This document shows positions 1-6,736 of a DNA stretch of 7,224 nt, piece by piece. Under the pieces are notes generated by a model. That model saw nothing but the letters and a program-made list of their open reading frames with translations, was not told where the DNA came from and did not search any database. The DNA lies in contig CABVBR010000103.1 in assembly GCA_902496645.1 (NCBI GenBank), forward strand, positions 1 to 7,224. Direction: 5' to 3'. Both the position numbers and the translations under genes were made by a program. The stretch is from an uncultured Collinsella sp. GTDB lineage: Bacteria; Actinomycetota; Coriobacteriia; Coriobacteriales; Coriobacteriaceae. The stretch's first letter is position 1. Every line of letters starts with the position of its first letter.

Positions 1-1
1 C

Positions 2-289
2 GAGGTCGACCCGATGCGGTTGTTTGGCCTGATTTCGACCGTCGATGTGATCTCCGGGATTCGCGATAGCCGCCTGGGCGATGATTACGCCCGTGCCGTT
101 GCAGGCTCCTATGCCGAGCCCGAGAGCGTGCGCAGCGAGCTCGAGGAAGCTCGCGCCCTCATGAAGCGGCTAGGCTGCTTTGTGGTGCGTACCGACGGCA
201 AGGCCATCGAGGAGAGCGCTGCCGAGATCATTAGCCACTTGGAGGAAATCCAAGAAGCCCGTGCCCGCCGCGCCGCCCGTCGAGCCTAA
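2..289 (+). CDS. PPDK regulatory protein (DUF299 kinase/phosphotransferase), C-terminal part, 5' truncated
   Basis: The frame is open from the first complete codon at base 2 and gives about 95 residues, beginning EVDPMRLFGLI. Seen: the FEVDP-(R/K)-(I/L)-FGL-like start, followed by residues matching the family's 'ELEEARALMKRLGC' segment and an AIEESAAEI helix. Both are hallmarks of the C-terminal end of DUF299 proteins. The family reversibly phosphorylates a threonine in the central domain of PPDK or PEP synthase, using ADP as donor, and removes it with inorganic phosphate, so switching the enzyme off and on in the cytoplasm. The adjacent downstream gene is PPDK, so the PPDK-type regulator is more likely than the PEP-synthase type (inference). 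The P-loop-bearing N-terminal part lies outside the window. The tail is a short Ala/Arg-rich run. The ATG at 14 is internal and is not the start. Confidence 0.88.
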   Translation, partial: EVDPMRLFGLISTVDVISGIRDSRLGDDYARAVAGSYAEPESVRSELEEARALMKRLGCFVVRTDGKAIEESAAEIISHLEEIQEARARRAARRA

Positions 290-538
290 CAGTAGCAGCA
301 TTTTGATAAAGCGATTTAGCAAAAATATCGCATCTGACCTGCACCTTCTTACAGTGGTATCTTCATAAGGTAACCACCTTTACCTACCATTTACCGCCAG
401 TTTTAGCACGTTTACCAAACCGCGCATCCTCTGCTTAAGCCCGCTCAAAACCCGCCGTATAGTTTCCTCATGGCCCGCATCTGGCGGGTCGATTCGTTAC
501 CACGGTCGTGTGCGTAAGCGCATGGAAGGGGAAGTATC
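290..538. other. Intergenic region upstream of ppdK
   Basis: This 249-base gap is visibly richer in A and T than its surroundings, above all at 297-420, and has no credible gene of its own. It contains three TTTACC copies (379, 390, 411), several promoter-like hexamer pairs and a short GC hairpin (474-478 with 484-488). A weak 5-bp inverted repeat (311-315 with 327-331) has an 11-base loop and no T-tract, so no convincing terminator for the upstream gene is visible. The gap suggests that ppdK can be transcribed separately from its regulator. Confidence 0.6.
435..463 (+). promoter_or_regulatory. Candidate sigma70-type promoter for ppdK
   Basis: A good -10 hexamer, TATAGT (458-463), lies 17 bases downstream of a weak -35, TTAAGC (435-440, three matches to consensus). 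It would start transcription near 470 and leave a leader of about 70 bases that includes the 474-488 hairpin. Alternative pairs in the same gap are TTGATA (303-308) with TATCGC (326-331), and CTGACC (334-339) with TATCTT (358-363). I cannot decide between them from sequence alone. Confidence 0.3.
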
Positions 539-541
539 GTG
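524..541 (+). promoter_or_regulatory. Ribosome binding site deciding the GTG start of ppdK
   Basis: A purine run, GGAAGGGGAAG (524-534), lies four bases before GTG at 539, so its central GGGG is about 7-9 bases from the start. This supports the GTG codon. The nearby ATG at 522 is in another frame and terminates at TGA 540-542. Confidence 0.65.
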
Positions 542-3289
542 AGCGATTGCAAGAGGGTTTACCGTTTTGGAACCGATGCCCAGGGCACATGTGTTACCGA
601 GGGCGATAAGTCCATGAACTTCGTGCTTGGCGGCAAAGGCGCTAACCTTGCCGAGATGAGCCGCATTGGCCTGCCGGTTCCCGGTGGCTTTACCATTACC
701 TGCCAGACCTGCGTCGAGTACTCTGGTGCCGGCAACGTCTGGCCCGAAGGCGCGCTCGACGAGATCGTTGCCGCCGAGGCCGACCTCGAGGCTCGCTGCG
801 GCAAGAAGCTCGGCGATGCCCGTGACCCGCTGCTCGTCTCGGTGCGCTCGGGCGCTCCGTTTTCAATGCCCGGCATGATGGACACGGTCCTCAACTTGGG
901 CCTCAACGACGAGTCCGTTCAGGGCCTTATCGCCCAGACGCAGAACCCGCGCTTTGCCTGGGACAGCTATCGTCGCTTTATCCAGATGTTCTCCAACGTC
1001 GTCATGGGTGTCGATGCCGACTTGTTTGAGAATGCCCTGACCCAGGCCCGCCTGGTCGCCGGCGTTCGCGTCGACTCCGAGCTTTCGGCCGAGGACCTGC
1101 AGGAGCTCGTCGAGACCTTCAAGTGCATTTTCTCCGACAACGTCGAGGCCGCCCAGTACCCCGAGCTCGAGGTCGCGGAAGGCAAGCCCGTCTTTCCGCA
1201 CGATCCGGAGCTCCAGCTGCGCCTTGCTATCCAGGCCGTCTTTGGCAGCTGGATGAACGAGCGCGCCTGCATTTACCGCAAGCAGCACGGCATTTCCGAC
1301 GACCTTGGCACCGCCGTCAACGTCCAGGCTATGGCCTTTGGCAATAAGGGCGAGACCTCGGCGACCGGTGTCGCCTTTACGCGCAACCCGGCCGACGGCA
1401 CCAAGGAGTTCTACGGTGACTTTCTGGTCAACGCTCAGGGCGAGGACGTCGTTGCCGGCATCCGCAACACCGAGCCCATCGCCGACCTCAAGACCACCCC
1501 GGGTCTCGAGTCCGCAGGTGAGGAGCTTGAACGTGTCTTCCTGACGCTTGAGGATCATTACCGCGACATGTGCGACATCGAGTTCACCATCGAGCAGGGC
1601 AAGCTCTGGATGCTCCAGACCCGCGTGGGCAAGCGTACCGCAACCGCCGCTCTGCGCATCGCTATCGAGATGGTCGAGGAAGGCCTCATCACCCGTGAGG
1701 AGGCCGTGAGCCGTATCGACCCTGCGCAGCTCGACCAGCTCCTGCACCCGCAGTTCGACTCCTCCAAGAAGTACGAGGCACTCGCATGCGGCCTTAACGC
1801 CAGTCCCGGTGCCGCCGTGGGCGAAGTCGTGTTCTCGAGTGATGACGCCGTCGCGCGTTCTGCCGAGGGCCATAAAGTCATTCTGGTCCGCTGGGAGACC
1901 AACCCCGACGACCTGAAGGGTATGGTCGCCGCCGAGGGCATCCTGACCAGTCACGGTGGCAAGACGAGCCACGCCGCCGTTATTGCCCGTGGCATGGGTA
2001 CTCCCTGCGTCTGCGGTGTCGAGCGTTTCCATATCGACGCGGCCGAGAAGGTCGTTCGTATCGACGGCAGCGATCGCGTGCTGCACGAGGGCGACATTAT
2101 CTCCATCGACGGCACTCAGGGCATCGTCGTCGATGGCGCTGTCGACTTGGTCTCCGCTGAGCTCACCGGCGACCTGGACACCATCCTGTCCTGGGCCGAC
2201 GAGATCCGCCTGGACGAGACCGACGGTCACGCCAACCACGTGCGCGTCAACGCCGATAACCCCGAGGATGCCGAGCTCGCGCTTGAGTTTGGCGCCGAGG
2301 CTATTGGCCTGTGCCGCACCGAGCACATGTTCCTGGGCGACCGCAAGAACATCATCCAGAGCTTCATCCTGTCCGACGACGAGGCCGTGAAGCAGCAGGC
2401 GCTCGCCGATCTGCTTAAGGTCCAGACTGAGGACTTCCTGGCCATGTTCAAGACCATGACCGGCCGCGATGTGGTCGTTCGCATGCTCGACCCGCCGCTG
2501 CACGAGTTCCTGGACGATCCCCGCGAGCTCGAGGTCGCCATTACCAAGAAGGAGGCCGCCGGCGCTCCCGAGGAGGAGCTCGCCGCCCTGCGTGCCCGCC
2601 TGCGTCGCATCGATGGCATGGTCGAGTCCAACCCGATGCTCGGCCTGCGCGGCGTGCGCCTGTCCGTCGTCTTTGGCGACCTGCCGCTTATGCAGGTCCG
2701 CGCCGTGGCAACGGCTGCTGCTCGCCTCATCAAGGAAGGCGTCGACCCGCGTCCTGAGATCATGGTTCCGCTCGTTTCCATCACGGCCGAACACGTTCAG
2801 ACCCGCGAGGTCATCGAGCGTGTCATCGCCGAGGTTTCCGCCGAGGAGGGCGTCGAGCTCAACATTCCCGTGGGCACGATGCTCGAGCTGCCGCGCGCCT
2901 GCATGGTCGCCGACGAGATCGCCCAGCACGCCGACTTCTTCTGCTTTGGCACCAACGACCTCACGCAGACGACCTTCGGCTTCTCCCGCGATGACGCCGA
3001 GGCCAAGTTCATCCCGCTGTACCTACACAAGAAGATTCTGAAGGACAACCCCTTCGAGACCATCGACACGGTGGTGCTCGAGCTGGTGCGCATGGCCGTG
3101 GCGAAGGGTCGCGCCACCAACCCCGGCATGCACTTTGGTGTATGCGGTGAGCACGGCGGCGACCCCAAGTCCATCAAGGGCCTGTTTAACGTGGCTGATG
3201 TGGACTACGTGTCCTGCTCGCCTTACCGTGTGCCGCTCGCGCGTCTTGCTGCCGCTCAGGCCAAGCTCGAGGCCAAGCGTTCCGCTTAA
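539..3289 (+). CDS. ppdK: Pyruvate, phosphate dikinase (complete)
   Basis: This 916-residue cytoplasmic enzyme interconverts pyruvate + ATP + Pi and PEP + AMP + PPi, working in glycolysis or gluconeogenesis in anaerobes. Seen in order: GGKGANLAEM and a SVRSGA motif (Arg103) of the ATP-grasp nucleotide-binding domain; GNKGETSATGVAFTRNP; DIEFTIE...LWMLQTR closing that domain; the phosphohistidine swivelling domain with GGKTSHAAVIARGMGTP, giving catalytic His478 and the neighbouring regulatory Thr476; and the PEP/pyruvate TIM barrel with GLCRTEHMF (Arg593), RMLDPPLHEF (Arg648) and HFGVCGEHGGDP (catalytic Cys869). All key residues known from the Clostridium symbiosum enzyme appear present. The length is slightly above the usual 870-900 residues, partly from a longer stretch between the swivelling domain and the barrel. 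The GTG start has a purine-rich SD and gives the usual short N-terminus ahead of the GGKGANL motif. The upstream DUF299 gene is its expected regulator, acting on Thr476. An intrinsic terminator follows. Confidence 0.97.
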   Translation: MSDCKRVYRFGTDAQGTCVTEGDKSMNFVLGGKGANLAEMSRIGLPVPGGFTITCQTCVEYSGAGNVWPEGALDEIVAAEADLEARCGKKLGDARDPLLVSVRSGAPFSMPGMMDTVLNLGLNDESVQGLIAQTQNPRFAWDSYRRFIQMFSNVVMGVDADLFENALTQARLVAGVRVDSELSAEDLQELVETFKCIFSDNVEAAQYPELEVAEGKPVFPHDPELQLRLAIQAVFGSWMNERACIYRKQHGISDDLGTAVNVQAMAFGNKGETSATGVAFTRNPADGTKEFYGDFLVNAQGEDVVAGIRNTEPIADLKTTPGLESAGEELERVFLTLEDHYRDMCDIEFTIEQGKLWMLQTRVGKRTATAALRIAIEMVEEGLITREEAVSRIDPAQLDQLLHPQFDSSKKYEALACGLNASPGAAVGEVVFSSDDAVARSAEGHKVILVRWETNPDDLKGMVAAEGILTSHGGKTSHAAVIARGMGTPCVCGVERFHIDAAEKVVRIDGSDRVLHEGDIISIDGTQGIVVDGAVDLVSAELTGDLDTILSWADEIRLDETDGHANHVRVNADNPEDAELALEFGAEAIGLCRTEHMFLGDRKNIIQSFILSDDEAVKQQALADLLKVQTEDFLAMFKTMTGRDVVVRMLDPPLHEFLDDPRELEVAITKKEAAGAPEEELAALRARLRRIDGMVESNPMLGLRGVRLSVVFGDLPLMQVRAVATAAARLIKEGVDPRPEIMVPLVSITAEHVQTREVIERVIAEVSAEEGVELNIPVGTMLELPRACMVADEIAQHADFFCFGTNDLTQTTFGFSRDDAEAKFIPLYLHKKILKDNPFETIDTVVLELVRMAVAKGRATNPGMHFGVCGEHGGDPKSIKGLFNVADVDYVSCSPYRVPLARLAAAQAKLEAKRSA

Positions 3290-3329
3290 CGGAGTCGCGT
3301 TCCATTTGCGCCTTTTACGCCCCCCTTCG

Positions 3330-3364
3330 CGCCGTCGCGCCCCCTTTGGACGCGGCGGCGTTTT
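3330..3364 (+). terminator. Intrinsic terminator after ppdK
   Basis: A 10-bp stem pairs 3330-3339 (CGCCGTCGCG) with 3351-3360 (CGCGGCGGCG), with one G-U wobble, an 11-base loop and a TTTT run at 3361-3364. It lies 40 bases after the ppdK stop and should largely insulate the next gene from ppdK transcription. Confidence 0.85.
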
Positions 3365-3392
3365 ACGTTGGTTGAATACATTGGCAACTGAC

Positions 3393-3407
3393 GGGAGGAC
3401 TGCGATG
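3393..3407 (+). promoter_or_regulatory. Ribosome binding site setting the start of the secreted protein
   Basis: GGGAGG (3393-3398) is six bases before ATG 3405. It fixes this ATG as the start although the frame stays open upstream to 3135. Starting here puts a signal peptide at the N-terminus, whereas an upstream start would translate through the terminator hairpin and the end of ppdK. Confidence 0.85.
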
Positions 3408-6212
3408 AAAAACCTCACCAGGTATTTGCAACGAGCGCGTCGGGGAGCACAGATGACCCTGTGCTGGGTGGTCGTTGCGGTCACGGCGCTTTGCGGGATG
3501 CCGACAGCCGGTTTTGCCCTTCAGGATGAATCGCGCGACGAGCTCTATGGCGACGTGGTCAACCCGCTTACCATTACGGTCAACGATCGCGACTGTACCT
3601 TCGTGGATATCGATGACGGCAAGCTCGAGGGCCGTACCTCGATGTACGACAACGTCTCGTTCTACACGGCCGCCGTCAAAAAGGTGCTGCCCAACTGGGC
3701 ATCGCTTGCCTATAACATCCTTGGCTATGGCGGAGGCGACGACTCCAAGGACTTTTTGTATTGGGACCATGCCGGTAAGGGCTTTGAGAAGGACTTTGGC
3801 AAGGGTCACTACATCTATCTGTACGATGCGCTTTCGGGCGGCAACGGTGAGCATTCCGACGGCGCTGACAAGTCGAAGCAGAGCGGTCTGACATCTGCGA
3901 AAAGCCTCAATGCGGTCTACGAGCGCTTGACCGACGATATCGCCGGCTGTATCGGTCACAAGCTGAAGGGCTCCGATTTCCGTAAATACGTGCCACTCGA
4001 CGGTCTGTCGCAAGACACGAGCGAGCAAGATGTGATCTATGCCACCATCGCGTGCGTGGACAAGCTCGGCGGCACCTATCAGTACGATTTCAATGGCTTT
4101 GGCATCGCGTTCTATAACTTTAGAGTTCAGCAGCTCAACAGCGTGAACAAGCTCAACTGTGCGCCCGAGGACGCGCCGGGCTATTCCTTTGTCGATTCAA
4201 AGACTGAGCAGGAGCTCGTTACCTCGGCACTTAACGTCGGCTATGAGGACGCCTCGCAGAGCATCACGCTCGCCCGCGGTACCGAGGAGACGGTCGGCAC
4301 GAGCACTTCTGAATCCACATCGTTTTCCAAAGGCGGCTCGTGGGGCGCATCGGTAAGCCTCAAGGAGTCGCTGGGCGTGCCCGGAACGGCGAGCGAGGAA
4401 ATCGAGACCTCGTTTTCGGCCGAAACCACGATGTCCCAGTTGTGGGAGGCGAGTAAGACCGAGGAACAGTCGATCACCACGACGGACAATCAGTCGGTCA
4501 CCGTCAATATGACGATCCCGGCGCACACGCAGGTCAATAGCAAGCAGACGAGTTCTACCACGACGCTGTCCGAGGACTATGACCAGCCGGTGGGCGTGAC
4601 ATTCGACGTGATCATCTTTAACATGAACGGCGAGTGCTACGACGATAACGCCGCCGTGCAGGAGTTCCATACCGCCGGTTATGACCAGCGCTCGTTCTAC
4701 ACCACCTTTGGCGACCAGTCGACCGACGCCGTGCAGAACCTGTTCCTGCGCTCAATCGCCCATCGTGGCGACGACGGTTACGATACCACCGCCGGAAACG
4801 TCACGAGCTGGTCGTATCGCACCAACAACCACATGGTGCGCGCCGTCGATTGGAATTCGGTCCTGGCCGATCGCGAGGTGCCTTCGCGCAACGGTGGCGC
4901 CCCGCGCACGTGCAACGTGCTCAACGACATGGCCGCGACCTACCCCATGTCCATTACGGGTTCCAATCTGTCGTTTGAGTCGGTGACGGTCGATACGCAG
5001 TTGGGCACGCCGCAGCCTATTAAGCCCATCTCCAAGATTCTCGTGTCGCTGCAGACCGATAAGACCCGAAGGCTTACGGTTGGAGACGAAGACCCCATCT
5101 CTTCCTATCGCGTGCGTGCAAGGGACGAGGACGATGTTGACTACTACGGCTTTGTGAAGTCGTCGGGCGACTGGCGCGTGGTTGATAAAAAGGGCAAGGA
5201 ATGCAAGTCCGACGTCATCGAGATCCAGACCGACCCTGTCACCCACGAACAAGTCGTGGTGGGTAAAAAGGCCGGCACCGCCTACGTAAAGTACTTTATC
5301 CCCGAGGATACCTATGTGGACGTGAACGGGCATGTCTCGACCAATGACGAGATCGACGCCGCGGCCTACAAATATAAGGTAAGTGACGTGGCGCCCGAGC
5401 CGTTTAACGGCAGTATCAAACTCGAGGGCTCGGCGCAGACCGTCGTCGGCGTTGAGGAGAACCTTAACGGCATCGACGGCCTGACAGCTACGGTCTATGA
5501 CACGACGGGCAAGGAAGTCGATAGAGTCTGCAGCTGGGAGGCCCAGGAGCTCGAGAGCAAGGGCATTTCGGTCGCGACAGACGGCACGATGACCATCTCG
5601 CAACCGGGTACCTTCCATGTTCGTGCCTTTATTGACGGCGTGTATTCCGATTGGGCCGAGGTCATCGCCGCGCCCGCACCGGTCGACCCGATGACGACCG
5701 TGGTCGAGATACCGGTGAGTGTTGTGTCCGTTTCTTCGGGGGATTCTTCGGCAACGATGGATAGCGCGGCTCCTGCCCCTGGAGAGCAGACAGGTTCCGA
5801 TGCGAACGTGGCCGAGTCTGCTCCGGCGAGCGACGATGCCGCTGCAGTGACTGATGGCACCGCGCCCGCTGCCGCGAAGGATGCCTCGCCGATTCCTACG
5901 GGCCTCGTTACCGTTTTGACCGATATCTGCCGCTACGGCATCGATCACGGCCTCATCAGCACATCAAACAAGGAAGAGATGACCAAGCAGGACTTCGACA
6001 TCTTGGGCATCCTGTACCTGATGGCGGACAGCCAGGACCTGGTGCCCCAAGACGCCGAGGACGCGATGAGCGAATGGGTCCATGACAACTATAATGACGA
6101 CGAGCTTGCCACCTGGAAGCAGCATGCGCTTTCGGTGCTGCTCGAATACGGCTATATCGCGCCCGGAACGACCGTGGCGACGCCGACGACTGATGCTGCG
6201 GACGGCGCATAA
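3405..6212 (+). CDS. Secreted multidomain protein with an aerolysin/ETX-MTX2-like pore-forming region
   Basis: The protein has 935 residues. A Sec signal peptide is clear: a basic n-region (five K/R in residues 2-13), a hydrophobic core at about 17-32 and probable cleavage after Ala38 (PTAGFA). It has no lipobox, sortase motif or C-terminal membrane helix, so it is probably released. Residues 39-265 form a domain I do not recognise, rich in aromatics. Residues about 268-410 show the features of aerolysin-type beta-pore-forming toxins. These are long Ser/Thr-rich alternating strands, a potential membrane hairpin (arms 313-322 and 330-339 around an LGVPGTA turn), then a TVNMTIPAHTQV strand (Pro372, His374) like the 'v.vPphtkv' strand of ETX/MTX2 proteins, and VTFDVIIFNMNG. 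Two Ig-like (BIG-type) modules are likely at about 540-660 and 665-757. A Pro/Ala/Ser/Asp linker (760-831) and a helical tail (832-925) follow. The fold assignment is by pattern only. A non-toxic adhesin is the main alternative. It has no operon partner. Confidence 0.9.
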   Translation: MKNLTRYLQRARRGAQMTLCWVVVAVTALCGMPTAGFALQDESRDELYGDVVNPLTITVNDRDCTFVDIDDGKLEGRTSMYDNVSFYTAAVKKVLPNWASLAYNILGYGGGDDSKDFLYWDHAGKGFEKDFGKGHYIYLYDALSGGNGEHSDGADKSKQSGLTSAKSLNAVYERLTDDIAGCIGHKLKGSDFRKYVPLDGLSQDTSEQDVIYATIACVDKLGGTYQYDFNGFGIAFYNFRVQQLNSVNKLNCAPEDAPGYSFVDSKTEQELVTSALNVGYEDASQSITLARGTEETVGTSTSESTSFSKGGSWGASVSLKESLGVPGTASEEIETSFSAETTMSQLWEASKTEEQSITTTDNQSVTVNMTIPAHTQVNSKQTSSTTTLSEDYDQPVGVTFDVIIFNMNGECYDDNAAVQEFHTAGYDQRSFYTTFGDQSTDAVQNLFLRSIAHRGDDGYDTTAGNVTSWSYRTNNHMVRAVDWNSVLADREVPSRNGGAPRTCNVLNDMAATYPMSITGSNLSFESVTVDTQLGTPQPIKPISKILVSLQTDKTRRLTVGDEDPISSYRVRARDEDDVDYYGFVKSSGDWRVVDKKGKECKSDVIEIQTDPVTHEQVVVGKKAGTAYVKYFIPEDTYVDVNGHVSTNDEIDAAAYKYKVSDVAPEPFNGSIKLEGSAQTVVGVEENLNGIDGLTATVYDTTGKEVDRVCSWEAQELESKGISVATDGTMTISQPGTFHVRAFIDGVYSDWAEVIAAPAPVDPMTTVVEIPVSVVSVSSGDSSATMDSAAPAPGEQTGSDANVAESAPASDDAAAVTDGTAPAAAKDASPIPTGLVTVLTDICRYGIDHGLISTSNKEEMTKQDFDILGILYLMADSQDLVPQDAEDAMSEWVHDNYNDDELATWKQHALSVLLEYGYIAPGTTVATPTTDAADGA

Positions 6213-6263
6213 GTGCAGAAAGAGTGCGTGTTTTTGTCTTTTTGCGTACGGGCAAAATAGTTC

Positions 6264-6291
6264 TTGCAGCCAAGGTCGTGGCGTGTATACT
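6264..6291 (+). promoter_or_regulatory. Sigma70-type promoter of rplS
   Basis: A near-consensus -10, TATACT (6286-6291), lies 16 bases after TTGCAG (6264-6269, a partial -35). Transcription would start near 6298, giving a leader of about 63 bases before the rplS ATG. It is the best promoter in the window and means rplS need not depend on the upstream secreted-protein gene. Confidence 0.65.
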
Positions 6292-6312
6292 CGAATACGT
6301 TTGTTCAACTAC

Positions 6313-6336
6313 GTGCCGGCCAAGGTGGTACGGCAC
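6313..6336 (+). promoter_or_regulatory. Leader hairpin upstream of rplS
   Basis: GTGCCG (6313-6318) pairs perfectly with CGGCAC (6331-6336). Pairing can continue inward as GCCA (6319-6322) with TGGT (6326-6329), including one G-U pair and one bulged A. The hairpin lies between the predicted transcription start and the SD and has no T-run, so it is not a terminator. L19 leaders are known in Firmicutes as autoregulatory elements. Whether this one is equivalent is inference. Confidence 0.45.
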
Positions 6337-6360
6337 CTCTAGAAGAGTAAGGAATTGCAC

Positions 6361-6702
6361 ATGGATTACATCCGCGCAATCGAGCGTCAGCAGATCCGCG
6401 AGGACATCCCGCAGGTCCGCGTTGCCGACAACGTCAAGGTTCACTACCGCATTAAGGAAGGCGACCGCGAGCGCATCCAGGTTTTCCAGGGTGACGTCAT
6501 CCGCATGGCCGGCGCCGGTGCCCGTGAGACCTTCACCGTCCGCAAGATTTCCTTCGGTGTCGGTGTTGAGCGTACCTTCCCGCTTCACAGCCCCAAGATC
6601 GCCAAGCTCGAGGTCGTCCGTCATGGTCGCGTCCGTCGCGCCAAGCTGTACTACCTCCGCGACAAGGTGGGCAAGGCTGCTCGCATCCCCGAGAAGCGCT
6701 AA
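6361..6702 (+). CDS. rplS: 50S ribosomal protein L19
   Basis: This 113-residue protein of the large subunit sits at the interface with 16S rRNA, near intersubunit bridge B8. Seen: an MDYIRAIERQQ start typical of the family, the FQGDVIRMAGAGARETFTVRKISFGVGVERTFPLHSPKI core (central motif FTVRKIS.GVGVER) and the basic end with RRAKLYYLRD and GKAARIPEKR. Length is normal. ATG 6361 is chosen over an in-frame TTG at 6355 because the AAGGA at 6349-6353 is seven bases away and the protein then begins MDYI as in homologues. It has its own promoter and terminator. In many bacteria rplS follows rpsP-rimM-trmD, but here it follows a secreted-protein gene. rnhB downstream is a common neighbour. Confidence 0.98.
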   Translation: MDYIRAIERQQIREDIPQVRVADNVKVHYRIKEGDRERIQVFQGDVIRMAGAGARETFTVRKISFGVGVERTFPLHSPKIAKLEVVRHGRVRRAKLYYLRDKVGKAARIPEKR

Positions 6703-6717
6703 GAAGATCGCAGCGTC

Positions 6718-6735
6718 TGTCCACTCGTTTGGACA
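6718..6735 (+). other. Small hairpin in the rplS 3' untranslated region
   Basis: TGTCCA (6718-6723) pairs with TGGACA (6730-6735) around a six-base loop, 15 bases after the rplS stop. It sits directly before the main terminator and is followed only by AA, so it is probably an accessory or RNA-stabilising stem rather than a terminator. Confidence 0.4.
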
Positions 6736-6736
6736 A

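Larger units (their letters stand above)
6213..6360. other. Intergenic region before rplS
   Basis: This 148-base spacer holds the rplS promoter and leader, annotated separately. No convincing terminator follows the secreted-protein gene. The best hairpin is 6 bp, TTTTGC (6240-6245) with GCAAAA (6252-6257), AT-rich and without a downstream T-run. Some read-through into rplS is therefore possible. Confidence 0.55.

Noticed and set aside
311..331. Inverted repeat GCGAT/ATCGC as a terminator of the PPDK regulator gene.
   Set aside because: It has only five base pairs, an 11-base loop and no downstream T-tract.
863..2929. A very long open frame (688 codons) on the minus strand opposite ppdK.
   Set aside because: It is a mirror of the strongly biased codon use of ppdK. 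Its translation is low-complexity, rich in Gly, Leu, Val, Asp and His, with no recognisable motif, while the plus strand carries every PPDK signature.
3377..3382. TACATT as a -10 element for the secreted-protein gene.
   Set aside because: No matching -35 exists at the right distance because that stretch is the GC-rich terminator stem. The promoter of this gene remains unidentified.
3135..3404. Upstream in-frame extension of the secreted-protein gene into ppdK.
   Set aside because: It would be translated through the terminator hairpin and overlap ppdK by about 155 bases. ATG 3405 has a good SD and yields a clean signal peptide.
3432..3451. Arg-Arg pair in the signal peptide of the secreted protein as a Tat signal.
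   Set aside because: The residues after the RR pair (GAQMTL) do not fit the RRxFLK pattern, so ordinary Sec export is more likely.
4752..5948. A 398-codon minus-strand frame inside the secreted-protein gene.
   Set aside because: The product is Arg/His/Gly-rich with no family resemblance and lies wholly within a better supported gene, so it is a shadow frame.
6240..6257. Hairpin TTTTGC/GCAAAA as a terminator of the secreted-protein gene.
   Set aside because: The stem is short and AT-rich and no T-run follows it. It also lies just before the rplS -35 element.
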